From positions 186,001 to 250,000 of the forward strand of contig NZ_JBCMUN010000005.1 in the NCBI RefSeq assembly GCF_050467285.1: a DNA stretch of 64,000 bases, written 5' to 3'. The notes beneath the pieces were generated by a model, which saw only the letters and a list, made by a program, of their open reading frames with translations, had not been told where the DNA came from and made no database searches. Shown piece after piece: positions 16,849 through 25,360 of this stretch. The first letter of the stretch is position 1. Every line of letters begins with the position of its first letter. The position numbers were made by a program, and so were the translations under genes. Origin of the DNA: Paenibacillus_E oryzisoli_A. GTDB taxonomy: Bacteria; Bacillota; Bacilli; Paenibacillales; NBRC-103111.

Positions 16849-17559
16849 TTAATAGAGCGGGTTGTTTTTGCCTGACGGCTTGTCGTATGGAACGGAAACC
16901 GGATTCTTGAAAAACTTCTGCAACCCCGGCGCATAGTAGGACATCAACGAGACGTTTACCGTAATTTCCCGTTTAGGAGCGTTTAATTTGATTGGCGGCG
17001 CCGATTTGACAGCGAACGTCAACTTGTCGACTTGAATGAGGCGGTTAGCCGTTTGCAGCTCATCCAGAAACCGATGAATTTGCGCGTAATCGCCTTTGGC
17101 CGAGGTGTTCAGCTTGATCGGAATGGCGAGCGATTTCAGGTTTGGCTCTTGCGGAACTGTCGAGGCTTGCACTGCTGTCGTTGGCACTGGCTTCGCTCCC
17201 TCCGCTCCGGTGATGAGGTCCCCTGCCTTGCCAATTTCAAAGTTATAGCTGGCCAGCGGCATCTTCGTGATCACTTCCAGCATATGAACATCGCGAATGA
17301 GACCTTCCAGGTCGGGCGCCTCCGGCACGCGGGTTCTCGCTTTGGACAGCGATACCTGCTCTTCCGCCCCCAGCGTGCTGCCGCCTTCCGTTCGCTTCGT
17401 CAGCGCCTCCAGCTCCTGCTTCATCTGCGTCAGCAACTTCGCTCTGGCCTCTTGCTCCCGATGAACCGGCGCAACGAAGTTAATGTACACCATCACAAGC
17501 GCAAGAATGACGATGACGCCTGCGATCGCTTGATTTCTTTTGCTGCTCATTAGGCTCAT
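16849..17559 (-). CDS. pilO: PilO-like inner-membrane alignment protein
   Basis: 236-aa bitopic membrane protein. One membrane helix (about residues 9-29, AIAGVIVILALVMVYINFVA) is followed by a coiled coil (about 32-58) and a ferredoxin-like domain outside the cytoplasm, which is the PilO layout. It follows pilN by 9 bp. PilO and PilN form the platform that links PilM to the pilus base. Gram-positive versions are highly diverged, so the call rests mostly on topology and gene order pilM-N-O. Start could be the first ATG or the ATG three codons later. Confidence 0.82.
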   Translation of the reverse strand: MSLMSSKRNQAIAGVIVILALVMVYINFVAPVHREQEARAKLLTQMKQELEALTKRTEGGSTLGAEEQVSLSKARTRVPEAPDLEGLIRDVHMLEVITKMPLASYNFEIGKAGDLITGAEGAKPVPTTAVQASTVPQEPNLKSLAIPIKLNTSAKGDYAQIHRFLDELQTANRLIQVDKLTFAVKSAPPIKLNAPKREITVNVSLMSYYAPGLQKFFKNPVSVPYDKPSGKNNPLY

Positions 17560-17568
17560 GTGAGGTTC

Positions 17569-18171
17569 TCAACCTTTCTTGTCCGCGTTATACGTAAGAT
17601 CGAACGTCGCTTGGATCATCGGGAGCGGAGGGTCTATGACCGGCAGCGCGTTTTTATCTTCAGCCATCGCGACTTTATTCATACCGCTTGTCCCAATCAG
17701 GGTAAAAGACACTGATGCCTTTGCCGCTTGCATGAACGTCACGATATCCTCGCTCGTCGCGAAGTTGCCGGTCACTTTCAGCTTATTGCCGTCGCCAAAC
17801 GTCAGCGAAGTCAAGTTCGATGTCAGCGGCATGATCGTCGTCAGCTTATCCAGCACTTCGGAGGCGAGTGGCCGGCTTTCCATCAACTGCTTGGGCAGCC
17901 CGATAAAATCGCTCACGGCACCGGCTGTCGGAGAGCTTGCGAGCCTCGCCTGTCCCTCTTTTATCTGCTGATTGACTCTCTCCAGCGCTGCGTTCGTCTT
18001 GCGAATGTCCGCCTTGGCGCTTCCATAACTCCATCCCATACTTCCGATGCCCAACACAAGGACAGCGAGTAAGCTGTAACGCAGGAGAGGGCTCGGGCCT
18101 TTCTTCTCTTCATGCCGCATCTGCAGCAGGTTAATTTCAATTGATTGCAGCTTGGGCAGGGCAGCGCTCAT
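17569..18171 (-). CDS. pilN: PilN-like assembly protein
   Basis: 200 aa. A short cytoplasmic N-terminus contains INLL (SIEINLLQMRHEEKKGPSPL), the segment by which PilN docks into PilM. A single membrane helix follows (about 28-46), then a coiled coil and a ferredoxin-like domain. Position 4 bp after pilM and 9 bp before pilO gives the canonical pilMNO order, so the identification is good despite low sequence conservation. Confidence 0.87.
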   Translation of the reverse strand: MSAALPKLQSIEINLLQMRHEEKKGPSPLLRYSLLAVLVLGIGSMGWSYGSAKADIRKTNAALERVNQQIKEGQARLASSPTAGAVSDFIGLPKQLMESRPLASEVLDKLTTIMPLTSNLTSLTFGDGNKLKVTGNFATSEDIVTFMQAAKASVSFTLIGTSGMNKVAMAEDKNALPVIDPPLPMIQATFDLTYNADKKG

Positions 18172-18175
18172 CGTC

Positions 18176-19174
18176 CTAAGCTCCTTTCATCGCAAGTCCA
18201 ACCGGGACGGCATAGGCGTGGCACGTAGCATCTTCATCCGAAAGAATCGACGGGAGCGGGAATGCGGCAATTTCGCCCGTAAACGCATTGTCCAAATGCT
18301 CCGGAAGCGCCTCAATCCAGCTATGCTCGCCAACCAGGTAGACAAGTTCGATATGTTGATGATCCGTGGAAACTGTATATTGAAAATAGTTCAGCACCCG
18401 CCCCAGCTCCATCGACAAATTGCGCCCGTAGGCAGCGATTTGATCCGTACCGGTGTCGAGGAAAAAGCTCGTGTTGATTTGAATCGAGCGGAAGAAGACG
18501 GGGATGCCGCCCACAAAAATGCTGACATCCGCATGATCCGGCTCCACATGCAGCAGCATGAACCGCTCCTTCATGCCGGTTCCGGTGCGCATCGCTTGCC
18601 GCACCAGCATGCGGTGCAGCGCCAGCGGAGCCAGATCCACGCTGACCGGCACCAAGCCCGCCTGCTTCACAACATGCGTGTAGCTCTCCACGACTTCTGC
18701 CGGCGTCGCGAATATAAGCACTTCTTCCTGTGTGGATGCTTTAGCGGATTTCGGCGGTGCTTCGCTGCCTGCGGCTGCTTCATCCTTCGGCGGACCTAAC
18801 CGCACGAAGTCAAAAACCGGATTCTTGAACGGCAGCTGCTGCCCGCCGTGCAGCTCCACATCGATGAGATTGCGGAGCGCTTTATCTTTGAGGGCCGAGA
18901 AAACGGACTTGCGAAGCACGACGTTGGAGAGCGGCACGGTGACGTTCATGTGCGCGCCTTGCAGGCCAATTTGCTTCACGAGCGTCGAAATGCGGGAGAT
19001 GACCGCTTCCTCGTCCATGAATTTTCCATGTTTAATACTGCCTCGATCCAGCGCAATCGCATGCCGCTGGGTTAGAATGACTTGCCCGTTCTGATTCAGG
19101 ATTTCGACCAGCTTCGCTTCCGTATCCGAAATTTGCATGCCGTACGTATACTTGCTTGTTTTCTTAGCAAACAT
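18176..19174 (-). CDS. pilM: Type IV pilus assembly ATP-binding protein PilM
   Basis: 332-aa cytoplasmic protein with the actin-like (FtsA/ASKHA) fold of PilM; it binds PilN's N-terminus and connects the motor ATPases to the membrane platform. Recognisable parts are the N-terminal KYTYGMQISDTEAKLVEI, the central PVSVDLAPLALHRML block and the C-terminal ELVYLVGEHSWIEAL block. It starts 73 bp after the major pilin gene and leads directly into pilN. Confidence 0.9.
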   Translation of the reverse strand: MFAKKTSKYTYGMQISDTEAKLVEILNQNGQVILTQRHAIALDRGSIKHGKFMDEEAVISRISTLVKQIGLQGAHMNVTVPLSNVVLRKSVFSALKDKALRNLIDVELHGGQQLPFKNPVFDFVRLGPPKDEAAAGSEAPPKSAKASTQEEVLIFATPAEVVESYTHVVKQAGLVPVSVDLAPLALHRMLVRQAMRTGTGMKERFMLLHVEPDHADVSIFVGGIPVFFRSIQINTSFFLDTGTDQIAAYGRNLSMELGRVLNYFQYTVSTDHQHIELVYLVGEHSWIEALPEHLDNAFTGEIAAFPLPSILSDEDATCHAYAVPVGLAMKGA

Positions 19175-19247
19175 TGCGCGAACTCCTCTCGGTACTGCAT
19201 GGGTAAGGGATGCGCCGCCGAGAGCGGCGGCGCTTGTCTGTGCAGAT

Positions 19248-19787
19248 TTACTCTTGGACGTCGGCTGCGGTTGTACCGAATTTCAAGCCGTCGATATCTT
19301 CTTCTTTTTGCGCTGTAATATGGTTAACCGCGTTCTTGCCAACCAGTGTAATGGTGTACACATAATTGCCGTTTGCATCTTCCGTAATGACAACTTTGGA
19401 ATTGGTTGCATCATAAGCTTCAGGCTTATTGGAAGGATCTTTCGGAACCGTTTCCAGGAAACCCCCTTTATTCAGATCATCCAGCGTGTAGCCGGCAGCT
19501 TTCAGAGCTTCCGTCTTGCTCATGCCTTGCCCCGTAACCATCGTGCGCGTCGAGTCAATAATCATGTGTGCATTGGATTTATGTGCGCTGACCCGCGTAT
19601 TTTTCAAAATCCCGCCAATTGACGGAATCGCAATCGCTGCGATAATCGCAATAATGACAATAACGGCGAGGAGCTCAATGAGCGTGAGGCCCTTCTGGTT
19701 CTTGTTCAGCTCTTTCAAAGAAAATTTCGACAATCTCGGGAAGCGCAGGCTTTTCTTTTCTTGGATTTCCATCGTCAATTCGTTCAT
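19248..19787 (-). CDS. pilA: Major type IV prepilin
   Basis: Structural pilus subunit of 179 aa. The leader is long and positive (33 residues, ends NKNQKG), cut before Leu34, with Glu at mature +5: KGLTLIELLAVIVIIAIIAA. A hydrophobic alpha helix follows, then a C-terminal domain without a cysteine pair. The ATG at 19787 has AGAGGTGGG upstream; the frame stays open to 19871 but without a ribosome-binding site. It lies between pilC and pilM. The 132-bp gap before it holds an inverted repeat that could raise or regulate its expression relative to pilB and pilC. It is called major because it is the most pilin-like and is placed with the motor genes. Confidence 0.9.
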   Translation of the reverse strand: MNELTMEIQEKKSLRFPRLSKFSLKELNKNQKGLTLIELLAVIVIIAIIAAIAIPSIGGILKNTRVSAHKSNAHMIIDSTRTMVTGQGMSKTEALKAAGYTLDDLNKGGFLETVPKDPSNKPEAYDATNSKVVITEDANGNYVYTITLVGKNAVNHITAQKEEDIDGLKFGTTAADVQE

Positions 19788-19852
19788 TTCATTCCCACCT
19801 CTTAGATTAGTTTTGGTATGTATTCCATCTTGCCCATCGGGTGATGCTGGTT

Positions 19853-19873
19853 GATTGTACGGCAGGTACAATC
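19853..19873 (-). promoter_or_regulatory. Inverted repeat in the pilC-pilA gap
   Basis: A perfect 8-bp inverted repeat (GATTGTAC, 5-nt loop, GTACAATC) lies between pilC's stop (19920) and the pilin start (19787). It has no T-run, so it is not a usual terminator. It could be an mRNA stabilising or processing hairpin or an operator. A strong AGAGGAGGTGG sequence lies upstream at 19891-19901 with only a 27-codon frame behind it. Confidence 0.45.
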
Positions 19874-19919
19874 GGCTGCATAGGTGTCAACCACCTCCTC
19901 TCATGGAATTGACCTTCAC

Positions 19920-21131
19920 TTAATTGAGGAAGTTATCGTACATCTTGAACATCGGGCTCATGATCGCCGCAACGATAACTCCGACGATGCCGGAGACGAA
20001 GAGCAGCATGAGCGGTTCAATCACCGCCTTCAATCGATCTACGCTCTGATCCACATCCGCTTCAAAAAAATCGGCGATCTTGGCAAGCATATTGTCCACC
20101 TGCCCGGTTTCCTCCCCGATAATGAGCATCTGGACGACCATTTTCGGGAAAATGCCGCTCTTCTGAATCGGATCGGAGAGCATCTTGCCTTGCTGGAGAC
20201 TGTTCTTCGCTTCGCGCAGCACCTTGGCGATCACGCGATTGCCGACGACCTTCTCCGTCACGTCCAGCGCCTGAAGCACCGGTACTGCACTGACGAACAG
20301 CGAGGACATCGTGCGCGCCATGCGGGCGACAGCCGCCTTTTTCAGGATAATGCCGAAAATCGGGATTTTAAATTTCAACTGATCGATGATAAACTTGCCT
20401 TCCTCCCCTGCCGCAAAGCTGCGATACAGGACAATCAGCCCGATGAGGCCGGCCAGGAACATCCACCAATATTTCACAATGGCATCGCTGGATCCCATCA
20501 CAAATCGCGTAATCATTGGCAGTTGCGAGCCTTGCTCCAGGAACATATCCGCGAAGGTTGGAACAATTTTGAGCAGGAGGAAAATGACGACGCCGATCGC
20601 GATGATCAGTACGATGATCGGATACGTCATCGCCGATTTGACCTTTTGAATCGTCTTATGCTCCTTCTCGTAATGCTCGGCCATACGGTCCAGCACTTCA
20701 TCAAGGTTCCCTCCGGTCTCCCCAGAGGCGATCATGTTGACGAACATATCCGGGAACACCTTCGGATGATCGCCCATGCCTTTCGACAGCGCGTGGCCGC
20801 TGCGGATCTGCTCCGAAATGTCGCCCAGCGCCGCTTTCAAATATTTCGAAGTCGTCTGATCCTCAAGAATCGCCACCGCCTGGTCAATCTGAATGCCCGA
20901 GCGGATGAGCGTCGCAAACTGCCGGCAGAAGATGACAAAGTCCTCCAGCTTGACAGCCCGGCCAAAATGGATTTCAAAATCCATCGCCGTCGCCTTATTC
21001 TCCTGAATGCTGCGGATCGTCATCCCGCGTCCACGCAGTTCGGTAATCGCGGTTTGCTTATTCTGGGCTTTCAAATTGCCCTTCAGCTTCTTGCCGCTTT
21101 CATTCACGGCCTCGTACGTAAACGTAGCCAA
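19920..21131 (-). CDS. pilC: Type IV pilus inner-membrane platform protein PilC
   Basis: 403-aa polytopic protein (GspF/PilC family). Two repeats of the T2SSF domain lie at about 68-192 and 271-393, each with the FxxxLxxLxxxGxxxxxAL pattern (CRQFATLIRSGIQIDQAVAI; ARTMSSLFVSAVPVLQALDV). Three membrane segments are visible (about 170-190, 220-237 and 375-395). It couples the rotary action of PilB and PilT to pilin insertion. It is 34 bp downstream of pilB. Confidence 0.95.
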   Translation of the reverse strand: MATFTYEAVNESGKKLKGNLKAQNKQTAITELRGRGMTIRSIQENKATAMDFEIHFGRAVKLEDFVIFCRQFATLIRSGIQIDQAVAILEDQTTSKYLKAALGDISEQIRSGHALSKGMGDHPKVFPDMFVNMIASGETGGNLDEVLDRMAEHYEKEHKTIQKVKSAMTYPIIVLIIAIGVVIFLLLKIVPTFADMFLEQGSQLPMITRFVMGSSDAIVKYWWMFLAGLIGLIVLYRSFAAGEEGKFIIDQLKFKIPIFGIILKKAAVARMARTMSSLFVSAVPVLQALDVTEKVVGNRVIAKVLREAKNSLQQGKMLSDPIQKSGIFPKMVVQMLIIGEETGQVDNMLAKIADFFEADVDQSVDRLKAVIEPLMLLFVSGIVGVIVAAIMSPMFKMYDNFLN

Positions 21132-21165
21132 CTTGTATCACCTCCTCAGCTCGAAGCGGACGCGC

Positions 21166-22893
21166 TTATTCATCCGAAACCGCCTTCAGCACTTCTTCCA
21201 GCGTTGTATGGCCTTGCTTCATTTTCAAAAGGCCGTCATACATCATGTTCTTGTACCCCGTCCTGTACAAATGCTGCTCCAGCTCGCTGACCGGCCGGTT
21301 CTGCACGATCAGGCTGCGCAGCGGTTCGTCGACGATGAGCAGCTCATGCACGGCAATCCGCCCGCGATAGCCGGTTTTGTTGCACGTGCCGCACCCGCGC
21401 CCGCGGGTCAGCATCAGCGGCTTCTCCTGCCGTGGCGAAGCCATCGGCACGACGACGCCGGTGCCCGTCCCGGCAAGCGGGGCCTCTTCACTGCTGAGCA
21501 GCCCGTGGGCCTCCAGCATGTTGACCTCGTCGTCTCTCGCCTGCACCTGCATCGCGCACTCCCGGCATACCCGGCGGACGAGCCGCTGCGCCACGACGCA
21601 GGAGAGCGACGAGGCGATCAGGTAAGAATCGATGCCCATATCGACAAGCCGGGAAATCGTGCTGACCGCCGAATTCGTATGGATCGTGCTCAGCACCAGG
21701 TGCCCGGTCAGCGAGGCGCGGACGGCGATTTCCGCCGTTTCCGCGTCCCGAACTTCCCCGACCATGACGATGTTCGGGTCTTGCCGAAGGATCGAGCGGA
21801 GCCCGGATGCGAACGTCAGACCGACCTGCGCGTTCACCTGCACTTGCGTGATGCCGGACATGCGGTACTCGACCGGATCTTCGACGGTGATGATTTTGAC
21901 ATCGTCACCGTTGAGCTGGCCGAGCGCAGAATAGAGCGTCGACGTTTTCCCGCTTCCCGTCGGGCCCGAGATCAGCATGATGCCGTTCGGCTTCTGAATC
22001 ATGCGGTCGAACTTCACCAAGTTCGTCTCGCTCAGTCCGAGCTCGGCGATTTTCTTGATCCCAGCGGATTGATCGAGAATCCGCAGCACGATGCTCTCGC
22101 CGTGCACGGTCGGCAGCGTCGAGACCCGAATGTCGATCCGTCTCGCATCGACATGCATTTGAATCCGGCCGTCCTGCGGCAATCGGCGCTCGGCGATGTT
22201 CAGCTTGGCAATAATTTTCAGCCTCGCTGTCAACACGCCCTGCATATGCTTTGGCAGCGCTTTCTCCGTGCGCAGCACACCGTCGATCCGATACTTGACG
22301 ATCAACTGTTTTTCCTGGGGATCGATGTGAATGTCGGACGCCTTCTGCTGCACAGCAGATTGAATGATCTGATTCACCAGCTTGACAATCGGCGAGCCTT
22401 GATCGTTCGCTTCCTGCTCTTCATCCTTGACTTCGATTTTATCGAGGTCGACCATCAGCTCTTCGACGGACTCTTTCATGCCGTAGTTTTTCGTGATCGC
22501 CTGCTCCACTTCGGAGCGGATCGCGATAACCGGCTGCACGCTCATATTCGTCGCCATGCGAATTTCTTCAATGGCATCATAATTCAGCGGGTCGACCATG
22601 GCGACCTTGATCTTGCCATTTTTTCGCTCGATGGGGATAACGCAATGCTTGCGGGCTAGTGTTTCAGGAATGAGCTGCACCGTATTCATATCAAGCTGCG
22701 TCTCGAACATGTTCACAACCGGAAAACCGAGCTGAAACTCCAGCACTTCGACAAGCTGTCGCTCCGTAATGAGCCCTTGATCGATGAGAATTTCACCGAT
22801 TTTTTTGCGCGTATGCACTTGCTGCTTCAGGCCCTGCTCCAGTTGATCCTCCGTGATCAGCCCGTTCATCACAAACAGTTCGCCTATTCGCAC
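21166..22893 (-). CDS. pilB: Type IV pilus extension ATPase PilB
   Basis: 575-aa hexameric ATPase that powers pilus extension. The N-terminal MshEN/GspE-N domain (begins MRIGELFVMNGLITEDQLEQ) may bind cyclic di-GMP in this family. The ATPase core has Walker A GPTGSGKTSTLY, ILRQDPNIVMVGEVRDAETA (Walker B) and the His box LVLSTIHTNSA. A CxxC...CxxC zinc finger is present, interrupted by an extra loop of about 45 residues (CREC ... CGTC). The start is GTG at 22893 after GGGAGG. It is distinct from PilT by its N-terminal domain and zinc motif. Confidence 0.95.
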   Translation of the reverse strand: MRIGELFVMNGLITEDQLEQGLKQQVHTRKKIGEILIDQGLITERQLVEVLEFQLGFPVVNMFETQLDMNTVQLIPETLARKHCVIPIERKNGKIKVAMVDPLNYDAIEEIRMATNMSVQPVIAIRSEVEQAITKNYGMKESVEELMVDLDKIEVKDEEQEANDQGSPIVKLVNQIIQSAVQQKASDIHIDPQEKQLIVKYRIDGVLRTEKALPKHMQGVLTARLKIIAKLNIAERRLPQDGRIQMHVDARRIDIRVSTLPTVHGESIVLRILDQSAGIKKIAELGLSETNLVKFDRMIQKPNGIMLISGPTGSGKTSTLYSALGQLNGDDVKIITVEDPVEYRMSGITQVQVNAQVGLTFASGLRSILRQDPNIVMVGEVRDAETAEIAVRASLTGHLVLSTIHTNSAVSTISRLVDMGIDSYLIASSLSCVVAQRLVRRVCRECAMQVQARDDEVNMLEAHGLLSSEEAPLAGTGTGVVVPMASPRQEKPLMLTRGRGCGTCNKTGYRGRIAVHELLIVDEPLRSLIVQNRPVSELEQHLYRTGYKNMMYDGLLKMKQGHTTLEEVLKAVSDE

Positions 22894-22942
22894 CCTTGGG
22901 TTCCTCCCTTCTTCCTCTGTCCACGGCGCCAGCGGCGTAAAC

Positions 22943-23911
22943 TTAAGGCGCTTTCAATTCCTCCGCGCTCGGCGCCTTCGCCATCATTACCGGATGCGGC
23001 GCATAAAAGTCCTTGTACAGCAGCTCGTTCTTGCCATCGTTTTTGTCAGCGAACACTTTGACGAGCAGGCCTTGCAGCCCTTCGCTGCGCTTCACATCGC
23101 CTTGTCCAACCAGTGAGAAATCCGTGAGCACAATTGTTTCAGGCGCAAAAATTTCACTGCTGACCGTTATTTTCGGCGCTTTCCATTCCGCTTTTGGCTT
23201 GCCGTTCATCGTTACAATCGGACTGTCTCCGTTGTAGACGATGCCGACGGTTACCGGAAACCCGAGCGAGTTATAGAACGTTAGGTCCCGGCTGTCCTTC
23301 TGGAAATCCACATCAAAACCGGATGACGCATAGCTGGGATTATCCTGATGCGGATACCGTTCACCCACATGCATACCGGCTCTGACGGCTGCTTCATACA
23401 GCAGCCCGGCCACATGGGAAAGCTCGTCGCTCTTCGGCTCAGGCGCTTTCCCTTTAACAGCTTCCTCCAGCCACGCTTGAAAAGAGAACAGCTTGCCCGG
23501 CTCCAGCTTAATGAGCCCGACCTGCTCCAGCCACACTTTCTCGTTCGCATTCGCCGCAACTTTGCTTTGGGCTTGCGAGAGGACCTGCATGCCTGCCGTC
23601 TGTGCAGGTGTTGGCGAAGCTGCCGGTGCCGCCGATGGCGCCGGGGTGGCTGCTGCAGTCGGCGCTGCGCTTGGCGCTTCCCCTTGCTTGCTTGCTGCCG
23701 TCGGCTTCGAAGCAATCGTCGCATTAGAAGCGACTGCCACAGCTAGTTTATCATTCGATTTCCAGAACATGATCGTATTCAGATTCGTGCTGGCGTTCCA
23801 TTCGATGATTCCGGCTGCGGATAAACCGTATACCGTTCCGGCACCCACCACGCCGATGAGAAGCGCCCATTTAATCGGCTGCACGATGAAACTTTTTCTG
23901 CGTTGTCTCAT
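22943..23911 (-). CDS. Membrane-anchored VanW-like protein, first gene of the pilus cluster
   Basis: 322 aa. Residues 1-14 are basic and a membrane helix covers about 15-33. A low-complexity Ala/Pro/Ser/Thr stretch (about 65-107) probably crosses the cell wall. Residues about 165-250 resemble the VanW fold (SGFDVDFQKDSRDLTFYNSL then GFPVTVGIVYNGDSPIV), followed by a G5-like tail. VanW-like proteins have no settled function beyond a link to the cell wall. Leading the pilus operon, this one may help the pilus pass through or attach to peptidoglycan (inference). Confidence 0.72.
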   Translation of the reverse strand: MRQRRKSFIVQPIKWALLIGVVGAGTVYGLSAAGIIEWNASTNLNTIMFWKSNDKLAVAVASNATIASKPTAASKQGEAPSAAPTAAATPAPSAAPAASPTPAQTAGMQVLSQAQSKVAANANEKVWLEQVGLIKLEPGKLFSFQAWLEEAVKGKAPEPKSDELSHVAGLLYEAAVRAGMHVGERYPHQDNPSYASSGFDVDFQKDSRDLTFYNSLGFPVTVGIVYNGDSPIVTMNGKPKAEWKAPKITVSSEIFAPETIVLTDFSLVGQGDVKRSEGLQGLLVKVFADKNDGKNELLYKDFYAPHPVMMAKAPSAEELKAP

Positions 23912-24420
23912 AGCTTACCGTCCCTCAAACCTCGACATTTTCCCGCCCGTTTCGGTGGGATGCCTCAAATATAGACGGTATCTGTGGCAACGCAAATCAT
24001 ACAGATTGTTTAATTCAAAGTACCTAATGCATAACAAGTAAATCATTAGCCGTGATTGCCAATGAACGGCATTTTCCGGGCTTTTCCCGTGCATTTCGGC
24101 CTACCGCCCATGTCTGAACGGCTACATGACACCTCCGAGCTACGTCTAGGGCACAGGCTGAGGCTAGTCCTTCCGCCGTGCGCGCTCCCGTCCACGATCA
24201 GGCAAATGCACACGCGTGCGTAAAGCAGAAAGCGACATTCCCTTGAAAATCGCAAGAAACTTGTAAAATCAGGACTTTTCAGCAGCTACGGAGCAAGTCC
24301 ATCGACAAAATGTGCAGATCCGAGCACGTCTTTAACCCTAGATCACTTGGGTATCCCATGCGCAACAGTGCGGAAAATCCTTCGCTTCACAACGCAGGTA
24401 CACCGCACAGCCCTCTCTAG
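23912..24420. other. Intergenic region upstream of the pilus cluster
   Basis: About 500 bp without a supported gene. It must hold the minus-strand promoter of the pilus cluster. A weak candidate on that strand is TTGCGT, 16 bp, TATATT near 23960-23990. No repeat, tRNA or riboswitch was recognised. Confidence 0.4.
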
Positions 24421-24476
24421 CAAAAAAATCAGGCCATCCTCCGGTAGACAACGCTACCTTCAGACAGCCTGATTTC
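24421..24476 (-). terminator. Terminator of the GAF-LuxR regulator gene
   Basis: On the minus strand, AAATCAGGC pairs with GCCTGATTT across 40 nt that contain a second hairpin (GGTAG/CTACC), and the outer stem runs into seven T. It begins about 40 nt after the stop at 24515. Confidence 0.75.
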
Positions 24477-24514
24477 ATACACGTACGACACGTGCGTTAT
24501 CATCAATATGCTTA

Positions 24515-25360
24515 TTAAATGGCCCCCAATACGCTAAGAATTAAAGACGCTTTCGAATTCACCTTCAGCTTGCGGTTAATTTTCGTGACATAGACGCGCA
24601 CCGTATTTTCGCTGATACCCAGCACCTTGCCGATCTGCTTGTAATCGTAGTCAAGCATCCAGTAGGTCGCAACTTCCTTTTCCCTATGCGTCAGCTTGAA
24701 ACCTTTGAGCCGCTCCTCGAGCATCTCTTCGACAAACCAGGTTTTGCTCTGCAGCTCCGTCTTCCGCAATTCGTACTCCAGCAGAAGCGCAATCGACTTG
24801 ATGCAAGGGTACATGAACGGCGCGGAAATCGGCTGAAAAGCCGTCAGCACCAAATACCCAACGCCCAGCTGTTCCGCATTATGGATCGGGACGCACATCG
24901 TCACCCAGTTCTGCATCGTATCGAGGTAATGGTCCTCGGCGGCGATATAGACCGGACGTTGCAGTTCAATGGCGGCGGACACCGCATTCGTCCCGGCGCT
25001 GGAGAGCGAGAGCGATGAACCGATCCCAATATTGTTCAAATTCTCAGCCTGTCTCATCGAGCGCTCGTCACCGCTAATCGTCAGGATCACACCGTGATTA
25101 TCCGTCACCATCAGCAAATTTGGAAAATAGAACGTGTTCGTCTTCAGGTAGGCCAGCTTTTGAATAATGTCCATCAGGGCTTGATTTTTGGCGAGCAGCC
25201 GCTCCATCATCTTTCCCTCCACCCGAAAACGAACCCGTGTAGAATCTCGCTGAACGCCGCTCAGAAACGATTTTTCATGAAGCTTGGCAATCTCCTGTTG
25301 CGAGATGCTGACTTTCTCTGTAAATTCATTCATTTGCATCTCTTCAGCTAAACTTTGCAC
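24515..25360 (-). CDS. GAF-type sensor fused to LuxR helix-turn-helix
   Basis: 281 aa from a GTG at 25360, chosen because AAAGGAAG lies 6 bases before it; the longer frame reaches 25489 without such a site. Residues about 75-195 resemble the GAF region of AcoR/DhaR-type activators (GIGSSLSLSSAGTNAVSAAI, then VYIAAEDHYLD), but no sigma-54 ATPase domain follows. Residues about 220-275 form a LuxR/FixJ HTH (LTHREKEVATYWMLDYDYKQ, then IGKVLGISENTVRVYVTKIN). It is divergent from the cysteine dioxygenase gene, so control of that gene is possible. The ligand is unknown. Confidence 0.85.
   Translation of the reverse strand: MQSLAEEMQMNEFTEKVSISQQEIAKLHEKSFLSGVQRDSTRVRFRVEGKMMERLLAKNQALMDIIQKLAYLKTNTFYFPNLLMVTDNHGVILTISGDERSMRQAENLNNIGIGSSLSLSSAGTNAVSAAIELQRPVYIAAEDHYLDTMQNWVTMCVPIHNAEQLGVGYLVLTAFQPISAPFMYPCIKSIALLLEYELRKTELQSKTWFVEEMLEERLKGFKLTHREKEVATYWMLDYDYKQIGKVLGISENTVRVYVTKINRKLKVNSKASLILSVLGAI

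Noticed and set aside
19884..21290. 468-codon plus-strand frame antisense to pilC
   Set aside because: Shadow of pilC with no ribosome-binding site or domain.
21007..22659. 550-codon plus-strand open frame antisense to pilB
   Set aside because: It has no ribosome-binding site or recognisable domain, and its composition (rich in Arg, His, Asp) is that of a shadow of a G+C-rich gene. pilB on the other strand has all family motifs.
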